From: Paraburkholderia bryophila
Lineage (GTDB): Bacteria; Pseudomonadota; Gammaproteobacteria; Burkholderiales; Burkholderiaceae
Reading direction: 5' to 3'
DNA: 64,000 nucleotides
Assembly (NCBI RefSeq): GCF_003269035.1
Contig: NZ_QLTK01000001.1
Span: forward strand, 682,001 to 746,000
Under the pieces are notes generated by a model. That model had not been told where the DNA came from. It saw only the letters and a program-made list of their open reading frames with translations, and did not search any database. Numbering within the stretch: the first letter of the stretch is position 1; every line of letters starts with the position of its first letter. Made by a program: the position numbers and the translations under genes. This document shows, piece by piece, positions 56,903 to 64,000 of the stretch.

Positions 56903-58021
56903 TTAGAACTTGTGGCGGATGCCGGCGACGGTCACGAACTGGCCGTTGTTGTTCGACGGGTTCGAAATGCCTTCCACCCACGCCTTCGAACCGGACGAAC
57001 GCTGATAGATACCGTTCAGGTACAGGTCGGTCGTCTTCGAGAGGAAGTACTCGCCGCCCACGCTCAACTGGTTGTAGTGCGCATTGGTGGCCGTGGTGCC
57101 GCTGGCGTTCTGCGTCGTGTAGATGTAGCCGAGCGCAAGCAGCGTGGCCGGCGTCAGTTGATACTTCAGGCTCGCCTCGTAGTTGGCGAAACGCAGGCTG
57201 CCGCCCGTGAGCAACTGGAATTGCGAGTTCGTGTACAGCAACGCAACGGTTGCGGGGCCGAACACGTAGGCACCGCCCGCGCCCCACACCTGATTGCGCT
57301 TCACGCCGCTGATGATCGACGAGCTGGTGCTGTAGTAGTTATCCGACGGCGCCGCACCCGCCGTGCTGGTCGCCGGCTGATTCACCAGCGAGTACGCCGC
57401 GTCGAGGTGCAACGGACCATTCACGTAATCCGCACCGACGCTCCACGAGCGGTTGTTGGCGAATTCGCCTGCGGTGTTCGAGAACGCGTACATGGCGTTC
57501 GCGGTGAAACCGGCGTACGTCGGCGTGGTGTACTTGACCGCGTTGTTGGTCCGGTAGGTGTTGTTGATGTCGTCGTTGTCGTAGATCGCGTTGCCGTACT
57601 GGCTCATTGCGCCGACGCCGTTGATCTGCATGTTCGACAGATAGTCCTGCACGCTGTTGTACTGACGGCCGAGCGTGATCGTGCCGGCCTTGTCGTTGAC
57701 CAGCGCGACCCATGCGCTACGGCCGAACATCCGGCCACCCTGACCCGCCGCGCCGGTTTCCAGGCTGAAGCCGTTTTCCAGCTTGAACATCACCTTGTTG
57801 CCGCCGCCCAGATCTTCCGTGCCGAGCAGGCCCCAACGCGAACCCTGCACATTGCCCTGGGTCGCCTGATAGGCCTTCTCGCCCTTCTGGTTATTCGTGA
57901 AGGTAAAGCCCGCGTCGACGATACCGTAGAGCGTCACGCTGCTTTGCGCGTGAGCGGCCTGGGCCGCGAGTCCAACGGCCGCGAGCGCGATGGCGGTACG
58001 AAAGATCTGCTTGTGCATCAT
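56903..58021 (-). CDS. Burkholderia-type trimeric porin
   Basis: This 372-aa protein has a signal peptide ending QAAHA. The mature chain starts QSSVTLYGIVDAGFTF, the standard beginning of general porins in Burkholderia. The end, VAGIRHKF, has the terminal Phe required for outer-membrane insertion. The pore loop 3 region follows LGRQYNSVQDYLS. Two consecutive ATGs (58021 and 58018) compete; GAGGAA precedes them. Located between GntP and the PLP enzyme, it may admit the same substrate. Confidence 0.94.
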   Translation of the reverse strand: MMHKQIFRTAIALAAVGLAAQAAHAQSSVTLYGIVDAGFTFTNNQKGEKAYQATQGNVQGSRWGLLGTEDLGGGNKVMFKLENGFSLETGAAGQGGRMFGRSAWVALVNDKAGTITLGRQYNSVQDYLSNMQINGVGAMSQYGNAIYDNDDINNTYRTNNAVKYTTPTYAGFTANAMYAFSNTAGEFANNRSWSVGADYVNGPLHLDAAYSLVNQPATSTAGAAPSDNYYSTSSSIISGVKRNQVWGAGGAYVFGPATVALLYTNSQFQLLTGGSLRFANYEASLKYQLTPATLLALGYIYTTQNASGTTATNAHYNQLSVGGEYFLSKTTDLYLNGIYQRSSGSKAWVEGISNPSNNNGQFVTVAGIRHKF

Positions 58022-58200
58022 GGTTTCCTCAAGTCGAAAAGTGACGAACGCCGGTGACATTCCAATGTTCCGGCGATATTAGTAATACTAAACAGACGAG
58101 TCAAAGCGACACCGGCTTGGGGTCCGGTGTTCGGGTCAAACAACAGTCTTCGGGGCGGCTAACGGAACAGCATCAGCCGGAAAGGATCAATCGGAGAACA

Positions 58201-59409
58201 TCAGTCCGGCCAGTTGCGGCGCGCATCCAGACGGCGCGCGTCGCGTTGATGAAACGGCGTAACGATCGGCTCGGGCGCCACGCGCGCCCGTTCGAGTTCG
58301 GCCAGGATTCTGCTCAGGACGATCTGCGCTTCGCCCGCGTGCAGGTTGCACGGGTCGAGAAAAAAGAACTGCAATTCCGCTTCGTGATCGCGCACGATCA
58401 CCGGCGCCTCGCCTTCGGGCGCACGCGCGAGCGCATCGGCGAGATCCCAGGCGGAGATGCGCGCCAACTTCGGATCGATATGCAGCTTCAGGCGGTCGAG
58501 CGGATTGCCGGTCGGATCGGCGTCGATTTCCGCCCACACACCTTCGCAACGGTTCAGGGTTTCGCGCCACAGCGTCAGGTAGCCGCGCTCGCGGGCGCGA
58601 ATCGCCAGATGGTCGCGCTGCTGCCACTGTTCGAGTGCGACGATCGCGCCGACAATGCCTTCCTTGCCGACTTTCATGCCGCGGCCAATACCGCCGTTCT
58701 GGAAATATGCCGCACGTACCAGCGCTTTATTGCCCGCGACGATCCCGGCCGTGAGGCCGCCGAGGAATTTGTGCGCCGAGTACAGCGCGAGATCCGCACC
58801 GCCGGCGATAAAGCGTTCGAGGTCGTATTCGGAGGCGGCGTCGACGATCACCGGCACGCCTTTCGCATGCGCGACGGCGACGAATTCCTCGAACGGGATC
58901 AGACCGAATTGCACCGTATGATGCGAGACCACGTACAGCGCCGCAGCGGTGCGTTCGGTGATCGCGGTGTTCAACTGGTAGCCGTGCGCTTCGGTCGCCG
59001 CGCCGACCGGCACGACGCGCGCGCCGGACAGGCGGATCGCCTGATCCACCGGTGCGCCATAATTGACGAGGTGGCCGGTCTGGATCACGACTTCATTGCG
59101 AAGGCCCGGCATGCCGCTCGTATCCGGCAGACGTTCGATCAGCCCGGGATCGTCGCCGGTCATCGCAGCGGCGATAGTCAGCGTGATCGCCGCCGAGCAC
59201 GACGCGGTGACATAACCGGCTTCGCTGCCGCACGCCTCGGCAATCACCGCCGAGGCCTTGCGCTGCAGATCGTCGATCTCGACGAATTGCGGCAGCATCC
59301 GCGCCACCGCGTCGATCACCGGTGCGCCGACGCTGGATGCGCCCAGGCCTGTCATCGTGCCCGAAGCATTGATGACAGGGCGTAAGCCAAAACGAGAGCG
59401 AATGTCCAC
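58201..59409 (-). CDS. SelA-like PLP-dependent enzyme (D-glucosaminate ammonia-lyase type)
   Basis: This 402-aa protein is a fold-type I PLP enzyme of the SelA-like group. It starts RFGLRPVINASGTMTGLGAS, contains TASCSAAITLTIAAAMTG near residue 70, the Asp contact IVDAASEYDLE, and the PLP lysine in LYSAHKFLGGLTAGIV (about residue 218). Related enzymes such as DgaE eliminate ammonia from D-glucosaminate-6-phosphate; selenocysteine synthesis is unlikely because no selB or tRNA-Sec is nearby. Neighbours are a GntP permease, porin, IclR regulator and RidA, which fits an imine/enamine-producing lyase. Confidence 0.87.
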   Translation of the reverse strand: MDIRSRFGLRPVINASGTMTGLGASSVGAPVIDAVARMLPQFVEIDDLQRKASAVIAEACGSEAGYVTASCSAAITLTIAAAMTGDDPGLIERLPDTSGMPGLRNEVVIQTGHLVNYGAPVDQAIRLSGARVVPVGAATEAHGYQLNTAITERTAAALYVVSHHTVQFGLIPFEEFVAVAHAKGVPVIVDAASEYDLERFIAGGADLALYSAHKFLGGLTAGIVAGNKALVRAAYFQNGGIGRGMKVGKEGIVGAIVALEQWQQRDHLAIRARERGYLTLWRETLNRCEGVWAEIDADPTGNPLDRLKLHIDPKLARISAWDLADALARAPEGEAPVIVRDHEAELQFFFLDPCNLHAGEAQIVLSRILAELERARVAPEPIVTPFHQRDARRLDARRNWPD

Positions 59410-59434
59410 GAAGCGCCTCCAACCGGTATTTCTT

Positions 59435-59480
59435 AATTATGGAATATATGTTGTAATTGAGGATCAGTCTAGCATACAAT
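59435..59480. promoter_or_regulatory. Divergent control region with AT-rich inverted repeat
   Basis: AATTA (59435-59439) and TAATT (59454-59458) flank GGAATATATGTTG-like AT-rich sequence centred at 59446, the usual form of an IclR site. For the plus-strand gene, -35 TTGTAA (59451-59456) and -10 TACAAT (59475-59480) are 18 bases apart, so the repeat overlaps the -35. Confidence 0.5.
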
Positions 59481-59526
59481 CCCCCTGCGTCAACTGGACA
59501 AAAACAAGCTGTGACAGAGGAGCACG

Positions 59527-60423
59527 ATGGCCCGTACGTCCCGACCTTCCGCGGCTGTAACCGCCGCCGCGCGCCCGTCCGCGGCAGCGGCGGCCGAGCC
59601 CGTTGTGGCACAAGCCGACGCAACCCTACCCGCTGACACGGCCGCGCCGCGCACCCGCACCAGCGCGCTCGACCGCGCCGTGCAGATCCTCGACGCGCTC
59701 CAGCAGGCGAACCGCCCCGCCACCGCGTACGAAGTCGCACGTATCGTCGGTGCGCCGTTGTCCACGGTGTATTCGATCATCAACGATCTGGTCGACAAGA
59801 ATCTGCTGGCGCGTCGCATGGACGGCACGATCTGGCTCGGCTCGCGTCTGTACGGTTACGGCCTGACGTACGCGAGTTCGCTCGACTACCTCGCGGTCGC
59901 GAATGAGGAAATGCAACGGCTCTCGGCGGAAGTCGAGGAAACCGTGCAGGTCTGCGGTCTCGAAGACGGCATGATGGTCGTGCAGCAAATGGCCGAAGGT
60001 CCGGGCCATTTCCGAGTGACATCGCGCGTGGGCAGTCGCGTGCCATTGAACTGGACGGCGTCGGGCCGCCTGCTGGTCGGTCACCTGCCGGACGCCGAAC
60101 GCATCGCGTTCTTCGCGCAGCATGCGCAAAGCTCGCCGACCGGTCGCGCGGAAACGCGGCCCGAGGTCCTCGCGCGGATCGCGCGCGAAGCGCTGGAGGC
60201 GCGGCTGTCGATTCAGATCGGCGAGTCGGACGCATCGGTGGCGTGTCTCGCGGCACCCGTGCTCGACAACACCGGCGCGTGCGTCTTCACGATTTCGATC
60301 GTGATGCCGGAGGCCAAAGCCGAACTCGGCACCGCGCGTTTCGCGCAAGCCGTGCAAGCGGTGGCCGCCCGCATCGAAGCGCGCCTCGGCTGGCGGCATC
60401 GCGATTCCGAACCGGCTGCGTAA
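59527..60423 (+). CDS. IclR-family transcriptional regulator
   Basis: This 298-aa protein has a low-complexity Ala/Pro/Arg N-terminus (1-45), a winged helix-turn-helix at about 46-110 (LDRAVQILDALQQANRPATA, then VGAPLSTVYSIINDLV) and an IclR effector domain at about 120-290 with WTASGRLLVGHL and the late CLAAPVLDNTG. It probably controls itself/ridA and the divergent PLP enzyme-porin-gntP genes in response to their substrate. GAGGAG lies 5-10 bases before the ATG. Confidence 0.93.
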   Translation: MARTSRPSAAVTAAARPSAAAAAEPVVAQADATLPADTAAPRTRTSALDRAVQILDALQQANRPATAYEVARIVGAPLSTVYSIINDLVDKNLLARRMDGTIWLGSRLYGYGLTYASSLDYLAVANEEMQRLSAEVEETVQVCGLEDGMMVVQQMAEGPGHFRVTSRVGSRVPLNWTASGRLLVGHLPDAERIAFFAQHAQSSPTGRAETRPEVLARIAREALEARLSIQIGESDASVACLAAPVLDNTGACVFTISIVMPEAKAELGTARFAQAVQAVAARIEARLGWRHRDSEPAA

Positions 60424-60481
60424 GCGCGGCCTCGTCGCTGCGCCACCTCCCCTTAAAACGATCACCCTCACTTTCTTATCG

Positions 60482-60943
60482 ATGAACTGCTACGACCGGC
60501 TGCACACGCGCGGCCTCAAGCTTCCGCAGGTGCCGACGCCGATCGGCAACTTCACGCACTGCACGCGCGAGGGCAATCTGCTGTTTCTGTCGGGCCAGGG
60601 TCCGCTCGACGAAAGCGGCTCGTTGATGACCGGCAAGGTCGGCGCCACCGTCAGCGCCGACGAAGCGTACCGCCACGCGCAACTGGTCGGCCTCAACCTG
60701 CTGGCCGTGCTGCACAACGAACTCGGCGATCTCGCCCGCGTGAAGCGGGTCGTCAAACTGCTCGGCATGGTCAACGCGGCGCCGGATTTCACCGAACATC
60801 CGCGCGTCATCAACGGTTGTTCCGATCTGTTCGTCGACGTGTTCGGCGACGCCGGCCGTCACTCGCGCTCCGCCGTCGGCGTGGGTTCGTTGCCGGGCAA
60901 TATTACCGTCGAGATCGAAGCCATCGTCGCGATCGAGGATTAA
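60482..60943 (+). CDS. RidA-family protein (enamine/imine deaminase type)
   Basis: This 153-aa protein has a YjgF/RidA fold, with NFTHCTREGNLLFLSGQGPLDE at the start and the substrate Arg in HSRSAVGVGSLPGN near residue 127, followed by VEIEAIVAI. RidA proteins hydrolyse reactive enamine/imine intermediates produced by PLP enzymes. It lies 58 bp after the IclR gene, and opposite the SelA-like PLP enzyme, whose product it may clear. It is slightly longer than housekeeping RidA (about 128 aa), so it is probably a pathway-specific paralogue. Confidence 0.9.
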   Translation: MNCYDRLHTRGLKLPQVPTPIGNFTHCTREGNLLFLSGQGPLDESGSLMTGKVGATVSADEAYRHAQLVGLNLLAVLHNELGDLARVKRVVKLLGMVNAAPDFTEHPRVINGCSDLFVDVFGDAGRHSRSAVGVGSLPGNITVEIEAIVAIED

Positions 60944-60991
60944 ATACCGCCCGGCCGGTCAAATCCTCAATATTCCACATCTCACCATTTC

Positions 60992-61009
60992 TTCACAAAA
61001 GTTACACAG
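60992..61009 (-). promoter_or_regulatory. Possible Pho box upstream of the phospholipase C genes
   Basis: On the minus strand, CTGTGTAACTTTTGTGAA holds two TGT half-sites 11 bases apart, the spacing of PhoB direct repeats. The match beyond TGT is partial. It lies 80 bases before the lipoprotein gene at 61089. Confidence 0.35.
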
Positions 61010-61088
61010 GTCAGCGACTATCCTTCGACATCGCTGACCCGGGCGCATGCATGCCCTGGCGCTCTTCCCCCGTGCCGGAGACGTGGCC

Positions 61089-61427
61089 ATGTCCTGTGTG
61101 TCGAAACCGACTGTAGCCTTTCATCGCAAACGTTTGGTCGGCGTGCTGATCGCCGCTGCGCTGTGCGCGCTGACCGGCGCCTGCAGTGACGACGACAAGA
61201 CGCCGGACCCGGCCACGACCAGCGCCGCCGCCAGCGATCCCGCCGCGAACGACAACGGCGCGGACACCAGCACCGCCGTGCTGTCAGCGAACCCCGCATC
61301 CGTAGCACCCGCACCCGCAGCACTCACGATTCAAAGCCCAGCACTGCCCGCATCAAGCACCGACCCGGCTTTGTCCGCCGCCGCGTCGGCGCCGCTCGCC
61401 CCACCTGTCATTCACACCGTGGACTGA
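61089..61427 (+). CDS. Small Ala/Pro-rich lipoprotein next to phospholipase C
   Basis: This 112-aa protein has a signal sequence (KRLVGVLIAAALCALTGAC) with an imperfect lipobox around Cys32. The mature part is acidic at first (SDDDKTPDPATT) and then low-complexity Ala/Ser/Pro, probably disordered. No family is recognised. GGAGA precedes ATG 61089. It is 81 bp upstream of the phospholipase C gene and probably in the same transcript. Confidence 0.68.
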   Translation: MSCVSKPTVAFHRKRLVGVLIAAALCALTGACSDDDKTPDPATTSAAASDPAANDNGADTSTAVLSANPASVAPAPAALTIQSPALPASSTDPALSAAASAPLAPPVIHTVD

Positions 61428-61508
61428 GTTCCGCGCTCCGTACGGCGCGTGGCTCACACTCGCGCGCCGTGTGCATCGTTCCTCTACCGAAGATCGAAAG
61501 CCAATACC

Positions 61509-63620
61509 ATGACCTCGAAAAATCGCCGTGATTTTCTGCGCTCCGCCGCGCATGCAGCCGGCTCCGCCACCGCGCTGAGCATGTTGCCGCTGGGCATTCG
61601 CAATGCACTCGCCATTCCGGCCAACAACAAGACCGGCACGATTCGCGACGTCGAACACATCGTCGTGCTGATGCAGGAAAACCGCTCGTTCGACCACTAC
61701 TTCGGCACGCTGAAAGGCGTGCGCGGTTTTGGCGACACGCGCGCGATCAATCTGCCCAACGGTCAACCGGTGTGGTATCAGCCCCTCGCCGCCGATCTCG
61801 GCTACGTGCTGCCGTTCCGCCCGAGCGCGCCGAATCTCGGCCTGCAATTCCTGCAGGATCTCGCGCACGACTGGACCAGCACGCATGCCGCGTGGAACGG
61901 CGGCCGCTACGATCAGTGGGTGCCGTCCAAAGGCACCACGACGATGGCCTACCTGACGCGCGAGGACATTCCGTTTCACTATCAGCTCGCCGACGCCTTC
62001 ACGATTTGCGACGCCTACCACTGCTCGCTGATGGGCCCGACCGACCCGAACCGCTACTACATGTGGAGCGGCTGGGTCGGCAACGACGGCAGCGGCAGCG
62101 GCCCGGTGATCGACAACGCGGAAGCCGGCTACGGCTGGTCCACCTATCCCGAAGTGCTGCAGAACGCGGGCATTACGTGGAAGATCTATCAGGACATGGG
62201 CACCGGCCTCAACGCGAGCGGTTCGTGGGGCTGGACGTCGAACCCGTATATCGGTAACTACGGCGACAACTCGCTGCTGTACTTCAACCAGTATCGCAAT
62301 GCGCAGCCGGGCAACCCGCTGTACGACAACGCGCGCACCGGCACCAACGTCTCGGCGGGCGACGGCTACTTCGACATTCTGAAGCGCGACGTGCAGAACA
62401 ACGCACTGCCGCAAGTGTCGTGGATCGTCGCGCCGGAAGCCTATTCCGAGCATCCGAACTGGCCGTCGAACTACGGCGCGTGGTACATCGATCAGGTGCT
62501 GCAGATTCTCACGTCGAATCCGGAGGTGTGGAGCAAGACGGTGCTGCTGATCAACTACGACGAGAACGACGGCTTCTTCGACCACATGGCGCCGCCGTTC
62601 GCCCCGGCTTCGAGCGCGAACGGTTTGTCCACCGTCGACGTCAGCAACGAAAACTTCGCGGGCAATACGAACTACCCGGCCGGCCCGTACGGTCTCGGAC
62701 CGCGCGTGCCGATGCTGGTGGTCTCGCCGTGGTCGAAAGGCGGCTACGTGTGCTCGGAACTGTTCGACCATACGTCGGTGATCCGTTTCATCGAAAAGCG
62801 CTTCGGCCACGATCACAACCTCGGCGAATCGAACATCACGCCGTGGCGCCGCGCGGTGTGCGGCGATCTGATGTCGGCCTTCAATTTCAGCAACCCGAAC
62901 GACGCGGTTCCCGCGCTGCCGAGCACGAGCGGCTACGTGCCGCCGGATCAGAACCGCCATCCGGATTACGTGCCGCTGCCGCCGCTGGTGCAGGCGGTGC
63001 CGAAGCAGGAAGCCGGCGTGCGTCCGGCGCGCGCGTTGCCGTATGAGCTGTTCGTACGCGTGCATGGCGAAGGCTCGGCCAACACGCTCACCATGCGCTT
63101 CGTCAACTCGGGCCGCGCGGGCGCGGCGTTTCTCGTCTACGCCGCGAAAAGTCTCAACGCACCGCGCACCTATACGGTCGAAGCCGGCAAGCGCCTGCAG
63201 GATCAGTTGCCGTGCAATGCGGACGGCACCTACGACTTCACCGTCTACGGTCCGAACGGTTTCCTGCGCCGCTATGCGGGCAAGCCGGTGGCGCGGAACT
63301 GGTGGAATGGTTCGGATATCGCGCGCCCGGAAGTCGAGGAAGGCTACGACGTCGCGAACGGCAACCTGCAATTGCGCCTGGAAAACGTCGGCAGCGCGCG
63401 TTGCAAGTTCACGATCGTCAACGCGTACGATCCAGGCAACGTGATCACGCATTCGGTGCGCGGCGGCGACACGGACCCGCTCTACCTCGATCTGCGCAAC
63501 GCGCACGGCTGGTACGACCTGACGATTACGGTCGACACCGACCCGCTGTTCGCGCGCCGCTTTGCCGGTCACGTGGAGACGGGCAAGAGCAGCATGAGCG
63601 ATCCGGCACTGGGTAGCTGA
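61509..63620 (+). CDS. Tat-exported phosphocholine-type phospholipase C
   Basis: This 703-aa protein has a twin-arginine motif, KNRRDFLRSAA (R6, R7), in its signal peptide. The phosphoesterase domain (about 45-430) has HIVVLMQENRSFDHYFG, which carries metal/catalytic residues, ADAFTICDAYHCSLMGPTDPNR and NYDENDGFFDHMAPP. Two C-terminal DUF756 beta domains (about 510-690) complete the PlcH/PlcN architecture. It should hydrolyse phosphatidylcholine or sphingomyelin outside the cell. The start at 61509 gives a normal Tat signal; earlier in-frame ATG lacks it. A terminator follows. Confidence 0.94.
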   Translation: MTSKNRRDFLRSAAHAAGSATALSMLPLGIRNALAIPANNKTGTIRDVEHIVVLMQENRSFDHYFGTLKGVRGFGDTRAINLPNGQPVWYQPLAADLGYVLPFRPSAPNLGLQFLQDLAHDWTSTHAAWNGGRYDQWVPSKGTTTMAYLTREDIPFHYQLADAFTICDAYHCSLMGPTDPNRYYMWSGWVGNDGSGSGPVIDNAEAGYGWSTYPEVLQNAGITWKIYQDMGTGLNASGSWGWTSNPYIGNYGDNSLLYFNQYRNAQPGNPLYDNARTGTNVSAGDGYFDILKRDVQNNALPQVSWIVAPEAYSEHPNWPSNYGAWYIDQVLQILTSNPEVWSKTVLLINYDENDGFFDHMAPPFAPASSANGLSTVDVSNENFAGNTNYPAGPYGLGPRVPMLVVSPWSKGGYVCSELFDHTSVIRFIEKRFGHDHNLGESNITPWRRAVCGDLMSAFNFSNPNDAVPALPSTSGYVPPDQNRHPDYVPLPPLVQAVPKQEAGVRPARALPYELFVRVHGEGSANTLTMRFVNSGRAGAAFLVYAAKSLNAPRTYTVEAGKRLQDQLPCNADGTYDFTVYGPNGFLRRYAGKPVARNWWNGSDIARPEVEEGYDVANGNLQLRLENVGSARCKFTIVNAYDPGNVITHSVRGGDTDPLYLDLRNAHGWYDLTITVDTDPLFARRFAGHVETGKSSMSDPALGS

Positions 63621-63652
63621 TCGCGACGCTGTACGCTCGCCATTCAATGCGA

Positions 63653-63687
63653 CGGCCGCTGCGGGTACGACCGCAGCGGCCGTTTTC
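63653..63687 (+). terminator. Rho-independent terminator after phospholipase C
   Basis: A 13-bp stem, ACGGCCGCTGCGG (63653-63665) with CCGCAGCGGCCGT (63672-63684), has a 6-base loop and ends in TTTT. Confidence 0.88.
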
Positions 63688-63703
63688 CAGTCGCGTTACG
63701 GTT

Positions 63704-64000
63704 TCATGCCGCCACCGCCGCGCTCAGCGTCTTCCGCTCGCGCAACTTCTCCCGAATCGCCTGCACGATGAACTCCGCGTCGCGCGCGACACCGGAAAAG
63801 CGCCCCGAACCCCACGTATGCAGCCACGGCAAACCGACGAAATACAAACCGTCGATCGGCGTAATGCCGCGCGTGTGCGCCGGATAACCGCGACCGTTGA
63901 ATACCGGCGCGTCGAGCCAACTGAAGTCCGGCGTGAAACCGATGCACCAGATGATCGCGGCGATGCCGCTGCTGTCCACGTCGAGCGTGGCGCGCTCTTC
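63704..64000 (-). CDS. Flavin-containing monooxygenase-type oxidoreductase (C-terminal part)
   Basis: 98 codons lie in the window before the TGA; the frame stays open to the right edge, so the N-terminal two-thirds is missing. The visible part has IIWCIGFTPDFSWLDAPVF, GLYFVGLPWLHTWGSGRFSG and a short helical tail ending LSAAVAA. This matches the last FAD-contact region (ATG-like motif and GLPWLHT) of NAD(P)/FAD-dependent monooxygenases. The substrate cannot be judged from this fragment. Confidence 0.82.
   Translation of the reverse strand, partial: EERATLDVDSSGIAAIIWCIGFTPDFSWLDAPVFNGRGYPAHTRGITPIDGLYFVGLPWLHTWGSGRFSGVARDAEFIVQAIREKLRERKTLSAAVAA

Noticed and set aside
58201..59409. SelA (selenocysteine synthase)
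   Set aside because: The fold matches, but no selB, selD or tRNA-Sec is nearby and the neighbours are a permease, porin, IclR and RidA, pointing to a catabolic lyase.
61353..63647. A 764-codon open frame antisense to phospholipase C
   Set aside because: Same composition artefact; thiC, fadH, leuA and other GC-rich genes here show similar long antisense frames.

Overview
The window reads as part of the main chromosome of a Paraburkholderia/Burkholderia-type betaproteobacterium. This is inferred from the very GC-rich third codon positions, the gene families present (MXKDX repeat protein, DUF2844/DUF3443 pair, Burkholderia-type porin, aerobic benzoyl-CoA pathway) and housekeeping genes such as thiC, leuA and bamC. 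No tRNA, rRNA, CRISPR array, prophage or intact insertion sequence was seen.

Layout. 1-3.9 kb: a NarL-type response regulator (cut by the left edge), a ferritin-like protein, two DUF1328 membrane peptides, a HisKA_3 sensor kinase and an entericidin-like lipoprotein. 4-12.9 kb: a DUF4397 lipoprotein, fadH, an EamA exporter, an MXKDX repeat protein, a YedY-like molybdo-oxidoreductase with its cytochrome b and a DUF1223 protein, and rnk. 13-22 kb: a TPP riboswitch with thiC, small lipoproteins, a lactate permease, a second EamA exporter, an unassigned minus-strand transcription unit and bamC. 22-29.5 kb: DUF2844/DUF3443 (aspartic-protease-like), an HMW1C-type peptide N-glycosyltransferase, lipoproteins, a CadD-like transporter and an exported methyltransferase-fold protein. 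29.5-34.5 kb: leuA behind a leucine-rich leader peptide, a LysR remnant and an amino-acid ABC importer.

34.7-43.1 kb is a complete-looking reductive pyrimidine catabolic operon: amidohydrolase, preT, preA, NCS1 transporter and dihydropyrimidinase. It is divergent from a RutR-like TetR regulator, with an 18-bp palindrome placed just after the operon promoter -10. 43.1-44.9 kb is a hipBA toxin-antitoxin pair preceded by four similar inverted repeats spaced 51, 51 and 50 bp apart.

44.9-55.4 kb is the aerobic benzoyl-CoA (box) pathway. boxC, boxB and boxA lie on the minus strand downstream of boxR. A DUF4863 gene, boxD, the benzoate-CoA ligase gene and an alpha/beta hydrolase gene lie on the plus strand. 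Both arms carry the same arrangement: a GYACTNNAGTGC palindrome abutting the -35 box of a 17-bp-spaced sigma-70-type promoter.

55.4-61 kb appears to be an uncharacterised catabolic module: GntP permease, porin and SelA-like PLP enzyme on one strand, IclR regulator and RidA on the other. 61-64 kb: a small lipoprotein, a Tat-exported phospholipase C and the end of a flavin monooxygenase.
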